Notes under the pieces: model-generated
Seen by the model: only the letters and a program-made list of their open reading frames with translations
Databases searched by the model: none
What the model was told of the DNA's origin: nothing
Program-made: the position numbers and the translations under genes
Origin: Aureococcus anophagefferens
Taxonomy: Eukaryota; Sar; Pelagophyceae; Pelagomonadales; Pelagomonadaceae
NCBI RefSeq assembly: GCF_000186865.1
Contig: NW_008705562.1
Coordinates: 2,061,141 to 2,125,140, forward strand
Length of the DNA stretch: 64,000 nt
Direction of reading: 5' to 3'
Shown: positions 56,001-64,000 of the stretch, one piece after another
Layout of the letters: every line of letters begins with the position of its first letter
Numbering within the stretch: position 1 is the stretch's first letter

Positions 56001-57811
56001 AATGCACCCTCGAAGAGTCGTGCAAAGGCGGAGCCAACAGCTCGTGCGCGCGCGGCCACAAGGGCCCGCTGTGCGGCGCGTGCGAGGCCCACTACTTCTA
56101 CGACACGGCCGCGAACCGCTGCGTGGACTGCGGCAACAAGATCGAGGCCCGCGGGGACAACATCATCGGGACCGTGCTGGCCGTCCTATTTGTCGTCGCG
56201 GCCATCGGCGTCGTGATGCGAAAGTTTGGCCTCTTCACCGTTTTGGGTCACGGGGTCGACGCGATTCGCGAAGTCGTCCAGGGCGAGGCAGTCGAAGATA
56301 TCGCGAAGGCAAAGCTCGAGGAGCATTACGAAGATGACGAAGATGGAGAGGCCGCCGGCAGCGACACGCAGAGCGCCGACGACGAGGAGTCGTCGGGACG
56401 ATCCACGGAGCAGAACGTCATGACGAAAGTGAAGATCGTCATCGCGACGTACCAGATCGCGTGCAGCATCCCGTGGTCGCTCCCGCAAGTACGTTTTCCC
56501 GCCATCTTCGAAGAGGCCCTGAAGCTGGGATCCGTCGTGAATCTAAGCTTCATCAGCTTCGCCAAGGCGGAGTGCTTCGGAGATTTCGACTACTTCGACA
56601 AGCTTCTCTTCGTGACCCTGCTCCCCGTCGTCTTCGTCCTCTTGATCGCGGTCGGATTCGGGCTCCGCTACGCGTGCGTGGATCGGTCGCGGCGGGACGA
56701 GATCCTCTCCGGGGCTTCGTATTGGATCCTCTTCACGCTCTACGTCCTCGTGCCTTCGACGTCCGCGTACTGCCTGCGGTATTTCGCGTGCGCCAAGTAC
56801 GACGGCGGCTACGGCGAGGGTGTCAACGTCCTGCGCATCGACCCGACGATCAGCTGCGACAGCCCGTCGCACGACGCGTGGCTGCCCTACGTGCTGTTCT
56901 CGATCGTCGCCTACCCCGTCGGCGTGCCCCTCGGCTTCGCGTGCCTGCTCTGGCGGTTACGGCGGCGGCTGGACCCCGACGTGGACCATCAAACGGTTCG
57001 AACGCCTTCAGGACGGACCATCGGCGAAGCGGGCGCCGACGCGGCGAACCAGGAGGACGAGCACTTCCTCCACGAGGCGCTCGAGCGGCACGCGGAATCG
57101 ATGGTCCAGTTCCAGAAGCTCGAGGTGCGGGCGAACGACCCGACGCTGGAGAGCGTGCGCTTCCTCTACGAGGAGTTCAAACCGAGCTGCTTCATGTTCA
57201 TGGTCTACGAGGTCTCCCGCCGCATCTTCCTCACGGGGTGCCTGTCCATGTTCGTGCCCGATTCCATCTCCCAGANNNNNNNNNNNNNNNNNNNNNNNNN
57301 NNNNNNNNNNNNNNNNNNNNNNNNNNNNNNNNNNNNNNNNNNNNNNNNNNNNNNNNNNNNNNNNNNNNNNNNNNNNNNNNNNNNNNNNNNNNNNNNNNNN
57401 NNNNNNNNNNNNNNNNNNNNNNNNNNNNNNNNNNNNNNNNNNNNNNNNNNNNNNNNNNNNNNNNNNNNNNNNNNNNNNNNNNNNNNNNNNNNNNNNNNNN
57501 NNNNNNNNNNNNNNNTCTTCGCGACGGACAATCTCGAGCAGCACGGCGGCGTCTTCTCGGGCAAGGTGTTCGCGAGCCTCCTCGTCGTGCTCCTCGCGTC
57601 CACGCTTCTGATCGCGCTCTGGCTGATCATCCTCGCGAACTTTAGCGGCGACGACTTGCGCTCCTGCTTCGTGGGATCGCGGCGCGGCCTCCTCGACGTC
57701 CGCCGCTCGCTGTCGGGGCTGGTCGCGCCGCGGAGCCCGAAGGACGGCGGCGGCGAAGACGTCCCGGTCGAGGCCGGCGCCGTCCAGGCGGAGCCCGTCG
57801 CCGGGATCTGA
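53078..57811 (+). CDS. Giant surface protein, 3' part: Cys-rich repeats and multi-pass membrane domain (contains a gap)
   Basis: Continues the 50-residue Cys repeats (CPPGKFSSSGASECVECERG and on), then a SEA-like or linker block (LSTVTVEISSALVLEGLDA ... LAARRRLATAANHDQISF). More Cys modules follow, then a juxtamembrane Cys cluster (CARGHKGPLCGACEAHYFY). The C-terminal part has several hydrophobic helices: IIGTVLAVLFVVAAIGVVM, LLFVTLLPVVFVLLIAVGFG, YWILFTLYVLVPSTSAY, YVLFSIVAYPVGVPLGFACL and, after the 240-N gap, VLLASTLLIALWLIILANF. An acidic cytoplasmic loop (EEHYEDDEDGEAAGSD) lies after helix 1. The architecture matches large receptor-like proteins of stramenopiles with unknown ligand. The frame is maintained across the gap. 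The true upstream exon is probably the feature at 48262-52950. Confidence 0.78.
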   Translation, partial: TDAPPGGFSTGETSSCPPGKFSSSGASECVECERGSYTDAKGQNVCKLASAGSFVPWAAASEQQVCPPGKYTAGQGAHACSNCLPGAFQPDSGAVTCKLAKAGYFCADEGASNQTECPAGKHSSSGAANCTDCDLGQYALPGASTCTLASAGSFVAAQGMSKQAECPAGKYSGSAAESCTECLPGSFAAKEGLTVCTLASAGSFVAAQGMSKEDECPAGKYSGSAAESCTECLPGSFAAEKGLTVCTLASAGSFVAAQGMSKEDECPAGKYSGSAAESCKDCVAGRYSGPGADTCELAEAGNFCADTGASAEVPCKAGSYSGAAASKCTPCAEGSYASKQGSATCTAASAGSFVAKPGATSEVRCESGERSGVGQSKCEQCQPGTYASDAGSTTCDLCEAGTFAEESGKSACDECPAGKYASAVGSTMCSIANAGSYTSEDGATSQELCPAGTISRPGESKCTNCPAGSYAAEDGSTSCVLANAGSYVARDGASQQEPCKAGTLSGAGQTSCDLSPAGSYVPRSGAFAAVIADAGYVVEEEGGSEQTKCPPGSYSGAKASTCTLCEPGRYANLEAAATCEAAPPGKFAWVHGAVAPSSCPAGRYSGSGAVSCTLCPDGQTSDRESATCRPVDAGSTNAELSTVTVEISSALVLEGLDADRFPDDEAALQAFASAVQESIHSDEVYDVPARDVHLAARRRLATAANHDQISFVAYANYTLVPGEELDLDRFKDGFQDTLLSSISTGDAQSALDDRAAGTSLASAAIDEASSAATITGSTEVAVTEARSTTDALVVECPAGTISAAGESDCTPCSRGTYSDALGQTSCKLASPGTFVPVEGASAATPCPVGTFSGAAASSCTPCPLGYYNNLTKQSACQLCLAPTYTLEEGKTYCDACREDYYWDSRTYAKHAEEKLLDENKQPLPCEECCVECDDACEGGVETCANCPQGARTTLETMDLKKNFWRASIDATSIYECTLEESCKGGANSSCARGHKGPLCGACEAHYFYDTAANRCVDCGNKIEARGDNIIGTVLAVLFVVAAIGVVMRKFGLFTVLGHGVDAIREVVQGEAVEDIAKAKLEEHYEDDEDGEAAGSDTQSADDEESSGRSTEQNVMTKVKIVIATYQIACSIPWSLPQVRFPAIFEEALKLGSVVNLSFISFAKAECFGDFDYFDKLLFVTLLPVVFVLLIAVGFGLRYACVDRSRRDEILSGASYWILFTLYVLVPSTSAYCLRYFACAKYDGGYGEGVNVLRIDPTISCDSPSHDAWLPYVLFSIVAYPVGVPLGFACLLWRLRRRLDPDVDHQTVRTPSGRTIGEAGADAANQEDEHFLHEALERHAESMVQFQKLEVRANDPTLESVRFLYEEFKPSCFMFMVYEVSRRIFLTGCLSMFVPDSISQXXXXXXXXXXXXXXXXXXXXXXXXXXXXXXXXXXXXXXXXXXXXXXXXXXXXXXXXXXXXXXXXXXXXXXXXXXXXXXXXXFATDNLEQHGGVFSGKVFASLLVVLLASTLLIALWLIILANFSGDDLRSCFVGSRRGLLDVRRSLSGLVAPRSPKDGGGEDVPVEAGAVQAEPVAGI
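57276..57515. other. Assembly gap (240 N) inside the surface-protein gene
   Basis: 240 Ns equal 80 codons, and the reading frame is the same on both sides, so the gap size may be a true estimate. It hides part of the membrane domain. Confidence 0.99.
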
Positions 57812-58113
57812 AATCCTACTTGTACTTGTATGTTCCCATGTTAATCCCATGTATGATAACGTCGCGCATGGCACGGCTCAAACTTGGATGCTCCCCGACG
57901 CGCGTGGTTCCCCGCGATCCCCTTCAATAACTTCGTCAACGACACAGATTGCTTGACCTTTCCCCCTCTGCAATGGACGTCGAGAGGCCTTGGTGAGCGT
58001 CGTCGCGACGCGGGCGGCGCGGTCCGGCGGCGTGTTCGAGAGCGTCTCGAGCGTCGCGGGCGTCGCGGGCGACGCGGGTGTCGCGGGCGACGAGAGCGCC
58101 CCGCGAAGAGACG
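57812..58113. other. 302-bp intergenic region upstream of the TPR-DnaJ gene
   Basis: AT-richer at its left end (cctacttgtacttgtatgttcccatgttaatcccatgtatgataacg, about 57813-57860), which fits the 3' UTR of the preceding gene. The right half is a gcgtcgcgggcgacgcgggtgtcgcgggcgac repeat-like tract just before the start codon. Confidence 0.35.
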
Positions 58114-60267
58114 ATGGCCGCGGCGCAGCCGACGGTGATCCTGCGGCAGAAGAAGACCGACGACGGCACCCAAAAAAAACAAGCGCCATTAAAGCTCTCC
58201 CTGCCCGCGAGCTGGATCGACGCGCCGTGCCTGAAGCTGCTGGACACCTGGGGCAAGAGGAAGAAGCTGCGGAGCGAGGCGCTGTGCCTCGAGGCCGGCG
58301 ACGGGACGCCGATCCCCGAGGAGTGGCCCATCGAGGCCGCGCTCATGCTCTACGGCGAGGAGGACGACGACGAGGTGCCGCACGCGACGCTCTTCGTCGC
58401 GCCGCGCGAAGAGGCGGACGCGCTCCGGGCCGCGGCGACCGCCGAGGCCGAGCAGGTCTTCGAGGAGCGCGAGCGCGAGGCCGCGGCGGAGGGCCACGCG
58501 GGCGCGGCGGCCGCGCGCGTCGCCGACGCCGCGCGCGACGGTTTGGCGCGGCGCGCGGCCGCCGCGTACGACGGGGGCGACTTCGTCGACGCCGCGGCGC
58601 TCTACGGCGAGGCGCTCGCGCACGCGGCGCGCGCGTCCAAGGTCGACTGGCCCGGCCGGTCGGCGGCGCTCGCGAACCGCGGCGCCGCGTGCCTCATGCT
58701 CGGCCGCTTCGCCGAGGCCGCGGCGGACTGCGGCGCGGCGCTGAAGCTGGGCGCGCTCGCGCGGCCGGACCGCGTCGCCGTGCGCTGCGGCCGCGCGCAC
58801 CTGCGCCAGGGCCACTTCGGGCGCGCGGAGAAGAAGTTCCGGAGCGTCGCCGCCGACGGCGCCGCGGCGACGGGCGACGGCCGCGACGCCGCGCTCGCCG
58901 ACGCGACGGACGCGGCGCGCGGCGCGGACGAGGCCGCGGCGGCGGGCGCGGCGATCCGGCGCGCGCGGCGCGAGCTCGAGTCCGCGGAGACCCACGGGCG
59001 CGACCGCCACGAGAGCTGCCTGAAGCTGGCGCGGAAGGTGCGGGCGGTCGCGCCCGCGTGCGCCGAGGCCGCGGAGCTCGCGTTCCACGCGCTGTGCCGG
59101 CTCAAGCGCTGGGACGAGGCCGGCGGCGTGCTGGCCAACGTGCCCGCGCTCCTCGAGCGGTCGGCGACGTCGGGCGTCGGCGCGTTGCCGGGTACGCTGG
59201 ACCGGCGGACGAGCCGCGAGGTGCTGCAGTGCCTCGCGTACGGCACGTCCAAGGCCTGCTCCGTCGACGCGGCCGTCGCGTGCTGCCGGCGCTGGGCCGA
59301 CGCCTGCCCGCGGTCGCGGGACTGGTGCGAGGCCCAGCGCGGCAAGCTCGCGGAGCTCGGGCGCCTCAAGGCCGCGGGCGACGCGGCGTTCCGCGGCGGC
59401 GACGCGCGGAGCGCGGAGGCGTGGTACGCGAAGGCGCTCCAGCTGGACGACGACCACCCCGTGCTCCACAACAACCGCGGCGCGGCGCTCCAGGCCATGG
59501 GCGACGCTTTGGGCGGCGCCAACGCGTGCCTCAAGGCCTTGGAGAAGATGCCGCGCTACCCGAAGGCGCGGCTCCGGCGCGCGCGGTGCCTGGCGCAGGC
59601 CGCGGCGGTTTCGGGGCACGAGCGGCAGAAGCAGGGCGAGCCGTTGCGGTTGGAGGCCAAGGCCCTCGACGACAACACGGTCGTCAAGCGCCTCGAGCAG
59701 TCCGTCGCGGAGTTCGAGGCCTACTTCGAGGACTGCGCGGCCTTCCGCCTCAAGACGCAGGACTGCGGCCGCGACGCGCCGCCGCCGCTCGTCGCGGACC
59801 CGGCGGCGACGGCGGAGCTGAGGGACGCCGAGGGCCGGTTGCGGGCCGTGCTCCACGACATCGACGCGCGGCGGAAGCGCCGCGCGAAGATGGACGCGGA
59901 CGAGCGCGAGCGCGAGATGTACGACGAGTACCAAAAGTACGTGAAGCAGTTCGCGCAGCGCCAAAAGGCCGCGCCGCCGCCGGCGAACGCCAAGGGCCCG
60001 CCGCCGGGCAGCCGGCCCGCCGGCGCGCGGACGGCGGCGCCGCGGGCGCCGGGCAAGACGTTCTACGACGTCCTCGGCGTCGGCCGCGACGTCACGGCCG
60101 CGCAGCTCAAGAAGCGGTACCGCCAGCTCGCGCTCAAGCTCCACCCGGACAAGAACCGGGACCCGAACGCCGAGGAGCAGTTCCGCGAGCTCCACGCGGC
60201 CTACGAGGTCATCAACGACCCGAAGCAGAAGGAGCTCTACGACCTCGACACGTTCGGCGAGCCGTAA
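58114..60267 (+). CDS. TPR and J-domain co-chaperone (DNAJC7-like)
   Basis: 717 residues from ATG 58114 ([14 protein letters not shown]). TPR units lie at about 150-250 ([63 protein letters not shown]) and 430-520 ([41 protein letters not shown]). The J domain is at the C-terminus: [20 protein letters not shown] then [21 protein letters not shown], with the catalytic HPD that stimulates Hsp70 ATPase. The order TPR then J matches DNAJC7/TPR2, which shuttles clients between Hsp90 and Hsp70. A hydrophilic N-terminal extension of about 130 residues with a possible CS/p23-like or unrelated fold ([20 protein letters not shown]) is extra. Stop 10 bp from the CorA gene's stop. Confidence 0.85.
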   Translation: MAAAQPTVILRQKKTDDGTQKKQAPLKLSLPASWIDAPCLKLLDTWGKRKKLRSEALCLEAGDGTPIPEEWPIEAALMLYGEEDDDEVPHATLFVAPREEADALRAAATAEAEQVFEEREREAAAEGHAGAAAARVADAARDGLARRAAAAYDGGDFVDAAALYGEALAHAARASKVDWPGRSAALANRGAACLMLGRFAEAAADCGAALKLGALARPDRVAVRCGRAHLRQGHFGRAEKKFRSVAADGAAATGDGRDAALADATDAARGADEAAAAGAAIRRARRELESAETHGRDRHESCLKLARKVRAVAPACAEAAELAFHALCRLKRWDEAGGVLANVPALLERSATSGVGALPGTLDRRTSREVLQCLAYGTSKACSVDAAVACCRRWADACPRSRDWCEAQRGKLAELGRLKAAGDAAFRGGDARSAEAWYAKALQLDDDHPVLHNNRGAALQAMGDALGGANACLKALEKMPRYPKARLRRARCLAQAAAVSGHERQKQGEPLRLEAKALDDNTVVKRLEQSVAEFEAYFEDCAAFRLKTQDCGRDAPPPLVADPAATAELRDAEGRLRAVLHDIDARRKRRAKMDADEREREMYDEYQKYVKQFAQRQKAAPPPANAKGPPPGSRPAGARTAAPRAPGKTFYDVLGVGRDVTAAQLKKRYRQLALKLHPDKNRDPNAEEQFRELHAAYEVINDPKQKELYDLDTFGEP

Positions 60268-60277
60268 CCGGATTTTA

Positions 60278-62053
60278 CTAGACGACCGTCAGCGCGGGCT
60301 CGCGCCGCGGCGGCCGCGGGAGGAGCGGGTTCTCGAGGTCCGAGTCGCCGCGGCGGCGGCGGCGGGCCCCGTCGTCGTGTTCGCGCGGCGCCGTCTGCGC
60401 CGCGGGCAGGAACCGCTTGAAGAAGCCGCCCGCGCGCGTCGGGTGGCACGAGCCGCCGAGGACCGCGGGCGCGGCGCCGTCGCGGCGCCGCCGCCGCGCG
60501 CGGCCGCCGCGGAAGCAGCGCCGGTAGCACTCGCGGAGCCCCAAGAACGCCGCGAAGAGGGCCACGTAGGCCGTCGTGCAGAGCCAGAACGTGCGGTAGG
60601 CGAGCGGGTTGTTCTCCTCGGGGATGTCGTTGAAGTTCATGCCGTAGACGCCCGTCATGAACTGCATGGGCAGGAAGATGCAGGTCACGACGGTCAGCGC
60701 GTACATGGTGCGGTCCATGCGCCGCTGGTGGAAGCGCTCGAACTCGTCGTCGAGCACCTCGCACTCGCGCAGCAGCGCGTTGAAGTCGTCCTGGAGCTCC
60801 TCGACGTTGTCGACGGCGTCGCGGACGAACGAGTTGTAGCGGTCGCCCAGGAGCGCGTCCTTGTCGTCGATGAGCTTCGTCAGCAGGCGGTGCAGGGGCT
60901 TGGCCAGCCGGCTCAGCCGCTCCAGGTCGAGCTTGAGCGCCCGGAGCTCGCCGAGGTCCGACTGGTAGCCGGACGACCGGAGCTCCCCGCGCTGCGCCGC
61001 GACGGCGCGGTGGAAGGCCGCGGCGACGGGGAACGTCGAGTCGACGACGGCGTCCAAGATGCGGTAGGCGAGGAAGGGCGCGCCCTCCTCGCGGAGCTTC
61101 GTGTAGCTCTTCCGCAGCTCGGCGCGCACGCGGCCGCTCCAGTGGCGCGGCGCGCGCTCGTCGGCGAAGGTCACGAGCGTGTCGCCGCCGCGCAGGGGGA
61201 CGAAGATGGACACGTTGTGGATGGCGATGGCCGGCGTGAGGCCCGAGTCCTCCGGCGCCGCCGCGCCGACGCGGAACACGGGCGCGACGATGTGGAGGTG
61301 CTCCGCGTAGCGCTCCGCCTTGGGCCGCTGCGACTGGGTGAGGGCGTCCTCGAGGGCCAGCGGGTGGAGCCCGAACTTGACGCCCAGCAGCTTCAGCGCC
61401 GCCTCGCCGCCGCGCGCCTCGATCCACCGCGTCCGCGCCCAGTCCGCCTTCCCCGACCGCAGGAACTCGCGCGTGCCCCGGAACTCGCCGGCCGTGCACG
61501 TGTTGTCGCTAAAGTCCGTGACGCTGTAGCTCACGGGGAGGTCGCCGCAGCCCGCCGGCGGCAGGAGCTGGTCGTACATGAGCGACCGCGCCGCGTCGAC
61601 GAACGCCGCGAAGTCGACCTGGCGCTCGAGGTCCTGCGCCTCCGGGGCCTCGTCCCCGAAGGGCGGCGGGCGGGGCCACTCGAGGGACCGCGCCCGCGGC
61701 GACTCGGGCGCGGGCGGGGGCGACGCCTGCGCCCGCGACCCCTCGCGCAGCGACCCGACGGACGACGACCGCGGGCCGCCCAGCCCGTACTTCGTGAGCG
61801 TCGGGTAGACCTCCCCGAAGGAGATGCGCCCGTCGGCGTCCTGGTCCGCGCGCATGAAGATGGTCCGCAGCCGCTCGTGGGACAGCGACCACCATTCCTC
61901 CAGCTCGAGCTCCTCGCGCTCGAGCTCCCCGAAGGCCGACTCGGCGCGCGTGCCCTTGGCCTTCCACAGCTCGCTCGGCACGCTCCAGGACCGCGCCGTC
62001 GTCCCGGGCGAGGGAGGCCGCGGCGGCGGCCGCGGCGACTCGTGCGGCGGCAT
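60278..62053 (-). CDS. CorA-family Mg2+ transporter with an N-terminal EF-hand
   Basis: 591 residues from ATG 62053 ([14 protein letters not shown]). Residues about 60-100 hold an EF-hand: LSHERLRTIFMRADQDADGR then ISFGEVYPTL. The CorA cytoplasmic domain follows (SVTDFSDNTCTAGEFRG, KLLGVKFGLHPLALEDALTQ, RPKAERYAEHLHIVAPVF). The long stalk helix (DRYNSFVRDAVDNVEELQDD) leads to transmembrane helix 1, FLPMQFMTGVYGMNF, with the family's signature GMN selectivity motif. Helix 2 is TFWLCTTAYVALFAAFLGL. A basic tail ends the protein. CorA forms pentameric Mg2+ channels. The EF-hand suggests Ca2+ control. A TTG-started extension to 62152 is not needed. Confidence 0.9.
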   Translation of the reverse strand: MPPHESPRPPPRPPSPGTTARSWSVPSELWKAKGTRAESAFGELEREELELEEWWSLSHERLRTIFMRADQDADGRISFGEVYPTLTKYGLGGPRSSSVGSLREGSRAQASPPPAPESPRARSLEWPRPPPFGDEAPEAQDLERQVDFAAFVDAARSLMYDQLLPPAGCGDLPVSYSVTDFSDNTCTAGEFRGTREFLRSGKADWARTRWIEARGGEAALKLLGVKFGLHPLALEDALTQSQRPKAERYAEHLHIVAPVFRVGAAAPEDSGLTPAIAIHNVSIFVPLRGGDTLVTFADERAPRHWSGRVRAELRKSYTKLREEGAPFLAYRILDAVVDSTFPVAAAFHRAVAAQRGELRSSGYQSDLGELRALKLDLERLSRLAKPLHRLLTKLIDDKDALLGDRYNSFVRDAVDNVEELQDDFNALLRECEVLDDEFERFHQRRMDRTMYALTVVTCIFLPMQFMTGVYGMNFNDIPEENNPLAYRTFWLCTTAYVALFAAFLGLRECYRRCFRGGRARRRRRDGAAPAVLGGSCHPTRAGGFFKRFLPAAQTAPREHDDGARRRRRGDSDLENPLLPRPPRREPALTVV

Positions 62054-62194
62054 GTCACCGGCGGGCCGCCATTCTGGGCGTGAAGCAGGCGCGCCGGGGC
62101 TGCCGAAAAAGGGGCTCTTTACGCTTTCACTCTTGTTTTTGGCCGGGTTCAAGCGCTCTGCATCATCCCCACGGTGCCGTGGCGAAGTCTCGGC

Positions 62195-63325
62195 ATGGTC
62201 CTAATGGGCTACTGCGACGCCTGCCGCGGCCTGCCGTCGCACACCAATCCGCTGATCGCCTGCGCGTCGTGCCCGCGGCGCTTCCACGCGGCCTGCGCCG
62301 GCGTCGACGTCGACGCCGCGACGCAGGCCGCACCCTGGTCCTGCGACTCCTGCGCGCCGCCGCCGACGCCGCCGCCGACGCCGCCGCCCGTCGCCGTCGT
62401 CGACCTGAGCGACGGCTCCGCCGTCGCGGCGCACGCGCCGGCGCTCGCGGCGGCGCTCCTCGGCGTCGGCGCCGTGCAGCTGATCCTGCCGCCGGCGCTC
62501 GCGGCGCTCAACGCGCGCGCGTTCGAGCTCTGGGCCGAGTTCTTGGCCAAGCCGGAGGCCTACAAGGCCGCGTTCGCCATCGCCGACGGCGCCGTCGCCG
62601 ACGGCTACCACGCGGTCGGCGCCGTCGCGCCGTACTACAACGCGCACCGGTCCGGCGTCATCTACGAGGGCGACGCGCTCGCGCCGCTCCTCGCGGGCGT
62701 CGACTTCGAGGCCCGCGTCGCCGAGTGGCGCGACGCCTGCCGGGCGCTCGCGGCGGACGTCCTCGACGCCGTCGCGGGCGAGCGCGGCGCGCCGCGGGGG
62801 CCGTTCGCGGCGGGCGGCGCCTTCGACGCGCGGCGGGGCGGCCAGTTCCACGTGAAGCGGACGCACTGCGCCGCGGCGGACGGCGCCGTGCTGCTGCCGC
62901 CGCACCGGGACCCGAGCCTGCTGTCCATGGTGAACCACGTCGCGCCGTCGCCCGTGGCCCCGGGCGGCGCGGGGCTGGAGATCTACGGCGGCGGACGCTA
63001 CCGGCCCATCGCCGTCGCGGGCGTCGGCGTCTGCACGATCCTGGCCGGCAGCCTCTTGGCGTCCGTGCTGCCGGGCGTCGTCAGCCCGAAGCACCGCATC
63101 GTCGCGACCTTCGACGCGGACACGCCGCGGCTCGCGGCGACGTTCTTCTTCCAGCCGCGCGACGACGCGCGGATCTGCGACCTCCGCGCGCCGGAGAAGG
63201 CGCGCCGCGGCGCGCCGACCTACGCCCAGTGGCGGAAGAAAGCCTACGGCCGCTACTACAAGGCGACGCAGAGCCGCCTCGCGAAGCTGGAGGCGCGGGA
63301 GGAGCTGCGGTCGCAGTCGCGATAA
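62195..63325 (+). CDS. PHD-finger 2-oxoglutarate/Fe(II) oxygenase
   Basis: 376 residues. Residues about 4-55 form a C4HC3 PHD finger (YCDACRGLPSHTNPLIACAS, CPRRFHAACAG, WSCDSC), which usually reads histone tails. After a Pro/Thr linker comes a DSBH oxygenase of isopenicillin-N-synthase type: VAVVDLSDGSAVAAHAPAL is the N-terminal lid. LLPPHRDPSLLSMVNH carries the H-x-D iron ligands, and SPKHRIVATF carries the distal His with the 2OG-binding Arg. FHVKRTHCAAADG precedes them. It should use O2 and 2-oxoglutarate to hydroxylate or demethylate an unknown substrate, possibly in chromatin given the PHD. ATG 62195 is the first in frame; 62204 is an alternative. Confidence 0.8.
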   Translation: MVLMGYCDACRGLPSHTNPLIACASCPRRFHAACAGVDVDAATQAAPWSCDSCAPPPTPPPTPPPVAVVDLSDGSAVAAHAPALAAALLGVGAVQLILPPALAALNARAFELWAEFLAKPEAYKAAFAIADGAVADGYHAVGAVAPYYNAHRSGVIYEGDALAPLLAGVDFEARVAEWRDACRALAADVLDAVAGERGAPRGPFAAGGAFDARRGGQFHVKRTHCAAADGAVLLPPHRDPSLLSMVNHVAPSPVAPGGAGLEIYGGGRYRPIAVAGVGVCTILAGSLLASVLPGVVSPKHRIVATFDADTPRLAATFFFQPRDDARICDLRAPEKARRGAPTYAQWRKKAYGRYYKATQSRLAKLEAREELRSQSR

Positions 63326-63337
63326 CGCTACGTCCGA

Positions 63338-64000
63338 CTAGAACGCGGCGCCGCCCGGCGCGACGACCTGGGCCTGGAGCACGGCGAGGGGCGCCGCGGC
63401 GGGCACGTGCCAGCCGTACTCGAGCTTCTGGCCCGCCGCGTCGACGGCGTAGATCCGGGGCGCGGGCTCGCGGCCGTCCTCGTCGACGCGCCAGCCCGTC
63501 GCCGACGGGTAGTCGAGGCAGCAGGCCGAGCTGTAGAGGTCGCCCGCGTTCTCCTCGAGCTTGTCCTTGTCGCCGATGAACCAGTTGTAGCGGTTCGTCC
63601 GCGCGCGGACGAGCACGTATTGTCCCATGCGGTAGAGCCTACCAAGCATGACGGTGACGAATTCTCATCGTTTTCCCACCCCACATCTCTCAAAAATCGT
63701 CACGGCCACAGGACGCTGGGTAGAGCGGCGAACCGTCGTGCGTGCCCTCGCGCGCGTACTGGCCGTTGCACGGCGCGTAGCCCGCCCCTTCGACGACGAA
63801 GGCCGCGGGGCCCTCGTCGATGGCCCGGAAGCAGGGCACTGGCTCACACCCTTTGGGGCCCGCGTCCCAGCCGAAGAGCGGCGGCAGCCGGGTATCGTCG
63901 CCGTCGAGCTGGCGGTAGTAGTCGCCGCCGTCCCAGAGCTCGTCGAGCTTGTCCTCGTGGACGATGCACCAGCCGCCGGAGTAGCGCACGAGCCACAGAC
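63338..64000 (-). CDS. Tandem-repeat protein of unknown function, 3' end; one 76-nt intron
   Basis: The gene enters from the right edge. Exons from beyond 64000 down to 63715, and 63638-63338, join in phase 2 across a GT-AG intron (GTCCTG ... CTTGGTAG). The peptide has two related units of about 95 residues. Unit 1: WCIVHEDKLDELWDGGDYYR, then PPLFGWDAGPKGCEPVPCFRAID. Unit 2: RYNWFIGDKDKLEENAGDLY, then SATGWRVDEDGREPAPRIYAVD. Between them lies GAGYAPCNGQYAREGTHDGS followed by PLYP, a motif (NGxY...GxxxGxPxY) seen repeatedly in algal proteins. No function can be assigned. Without the splice the frame stops at 63690. Convergent with the oxygenase gene, 12 bp apart. Confidence 0.68.
63639..63714 (-). 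other. Inferred 76-nt intron in the right-edge gene
   Basis: Starts GTCCTGTGGC and ends CTTGGTAG on the minus strand, phase 2. It joins GSPLYPA to LYRMGQYVLV, giving an unbroken second repeat unit. Other donor/acceptor pairs tried in this stretch lose the frame. Confidence 0.65.

Overview
This window is nuclear DNA from a very GC-rich unicellular alga with a secondary (red-lineage) plastid. The best fit is a pelagophyte stramenopile, most likely Aureococcus anophagefferens or a close relative. Evidence: a fucoxanthin-chlorophyll a/c light-harvesting protein; several proteins with a signal peptide followed by an ASAFAP-like plastid cleavage site; a nucleus-encoded plastid sigma factor; Pro/Thr-rich secreted proteins; tight gene packing on both strands; small spliceosomal introns; and non-autonomous DNA transposons that act as introns ('introners'), which are known from that alga. 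Two runs of N (41938-41987 and 57276-57515) show it is a draft scaffold. The species call is inferred from content, not from a database match.

Layout. 0-9.7 kb: the 3' end of a PT-rich secreted protein, an Hsp70-like ATPase (-), an 11-bp minisatellite, a methionine-synthase-reductase-like diflavin enzyme (-), the ribosome-biogenesis GTPase LSG1 (+) and an FCP antenna protein (+). 10-16.6 kb: a MYND protein, CIAO1, a myristoylated LRR/EF-hand protein, a small Cys-tailed protein, an Arf GTPase and a short unknown protein. 16.7-23.4 kb: a CTF-motif coiled-coil-like protein, a secreted YHYH protein, a SirB1/FBXO21-like protein and an unknown protein. 23.5-30.2 kb: a roughly 2,096-residue PH-plus-ankyrin protein. 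30.4-36.4 kb: a plastid-type DMT/EamA transporter, the sigma factor, a Y-family DNA polymerase (iota-like) and a methyltransferase. 36.6-43.9 kb: a Cys-rich secreted miniprotein and three putative glycosyltransferases around an EF-hand protein cut by a gap. 44-47.5 kb: a TALE homeodomain protein, an endonuclease III family glycosylase and an aminotransferase. 48.2-57.8 kb: a giant VCBS/Cys-rich-repeat receptor-like membrane protein. 58-64 kb: a TPR-DnaJ co-chaperone, an EF-hand CorA Mg2+ transporter, a PHD-2OG oxygenase and the 3' end of a tandem-repeat protein.

The most striking system is the set of four introner insertions. Two are near-identical 192-bp elements, one in the Hsp70 gene and one in the reductase gene. 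Two are 203-bp elements of a second family lying in opposite orientation inside the ankyrin gene. All four have terminal inverted repeats and a perfect 8-bp target-site duplication. All four insert at a codon boundary and can be removed exactly: the transposon end supplies the CAG acceptor and the duplicated target supplies the donor (GT twice, GC twice). The two families share an 18-bp core. A second recurring pattern is a 50-65-bp tandem duplication at the junction of convergent gene 3' ends, seen four times.

Functionally the genes are mostly independent housekeeping, plastid, surface/secretory and signalling genes; eukaryotic operon logic does not apply. Start codons and exon joins were set by reading frame, splice dinucleotides and remembered family conservation. 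No transcript or database evidence was available.
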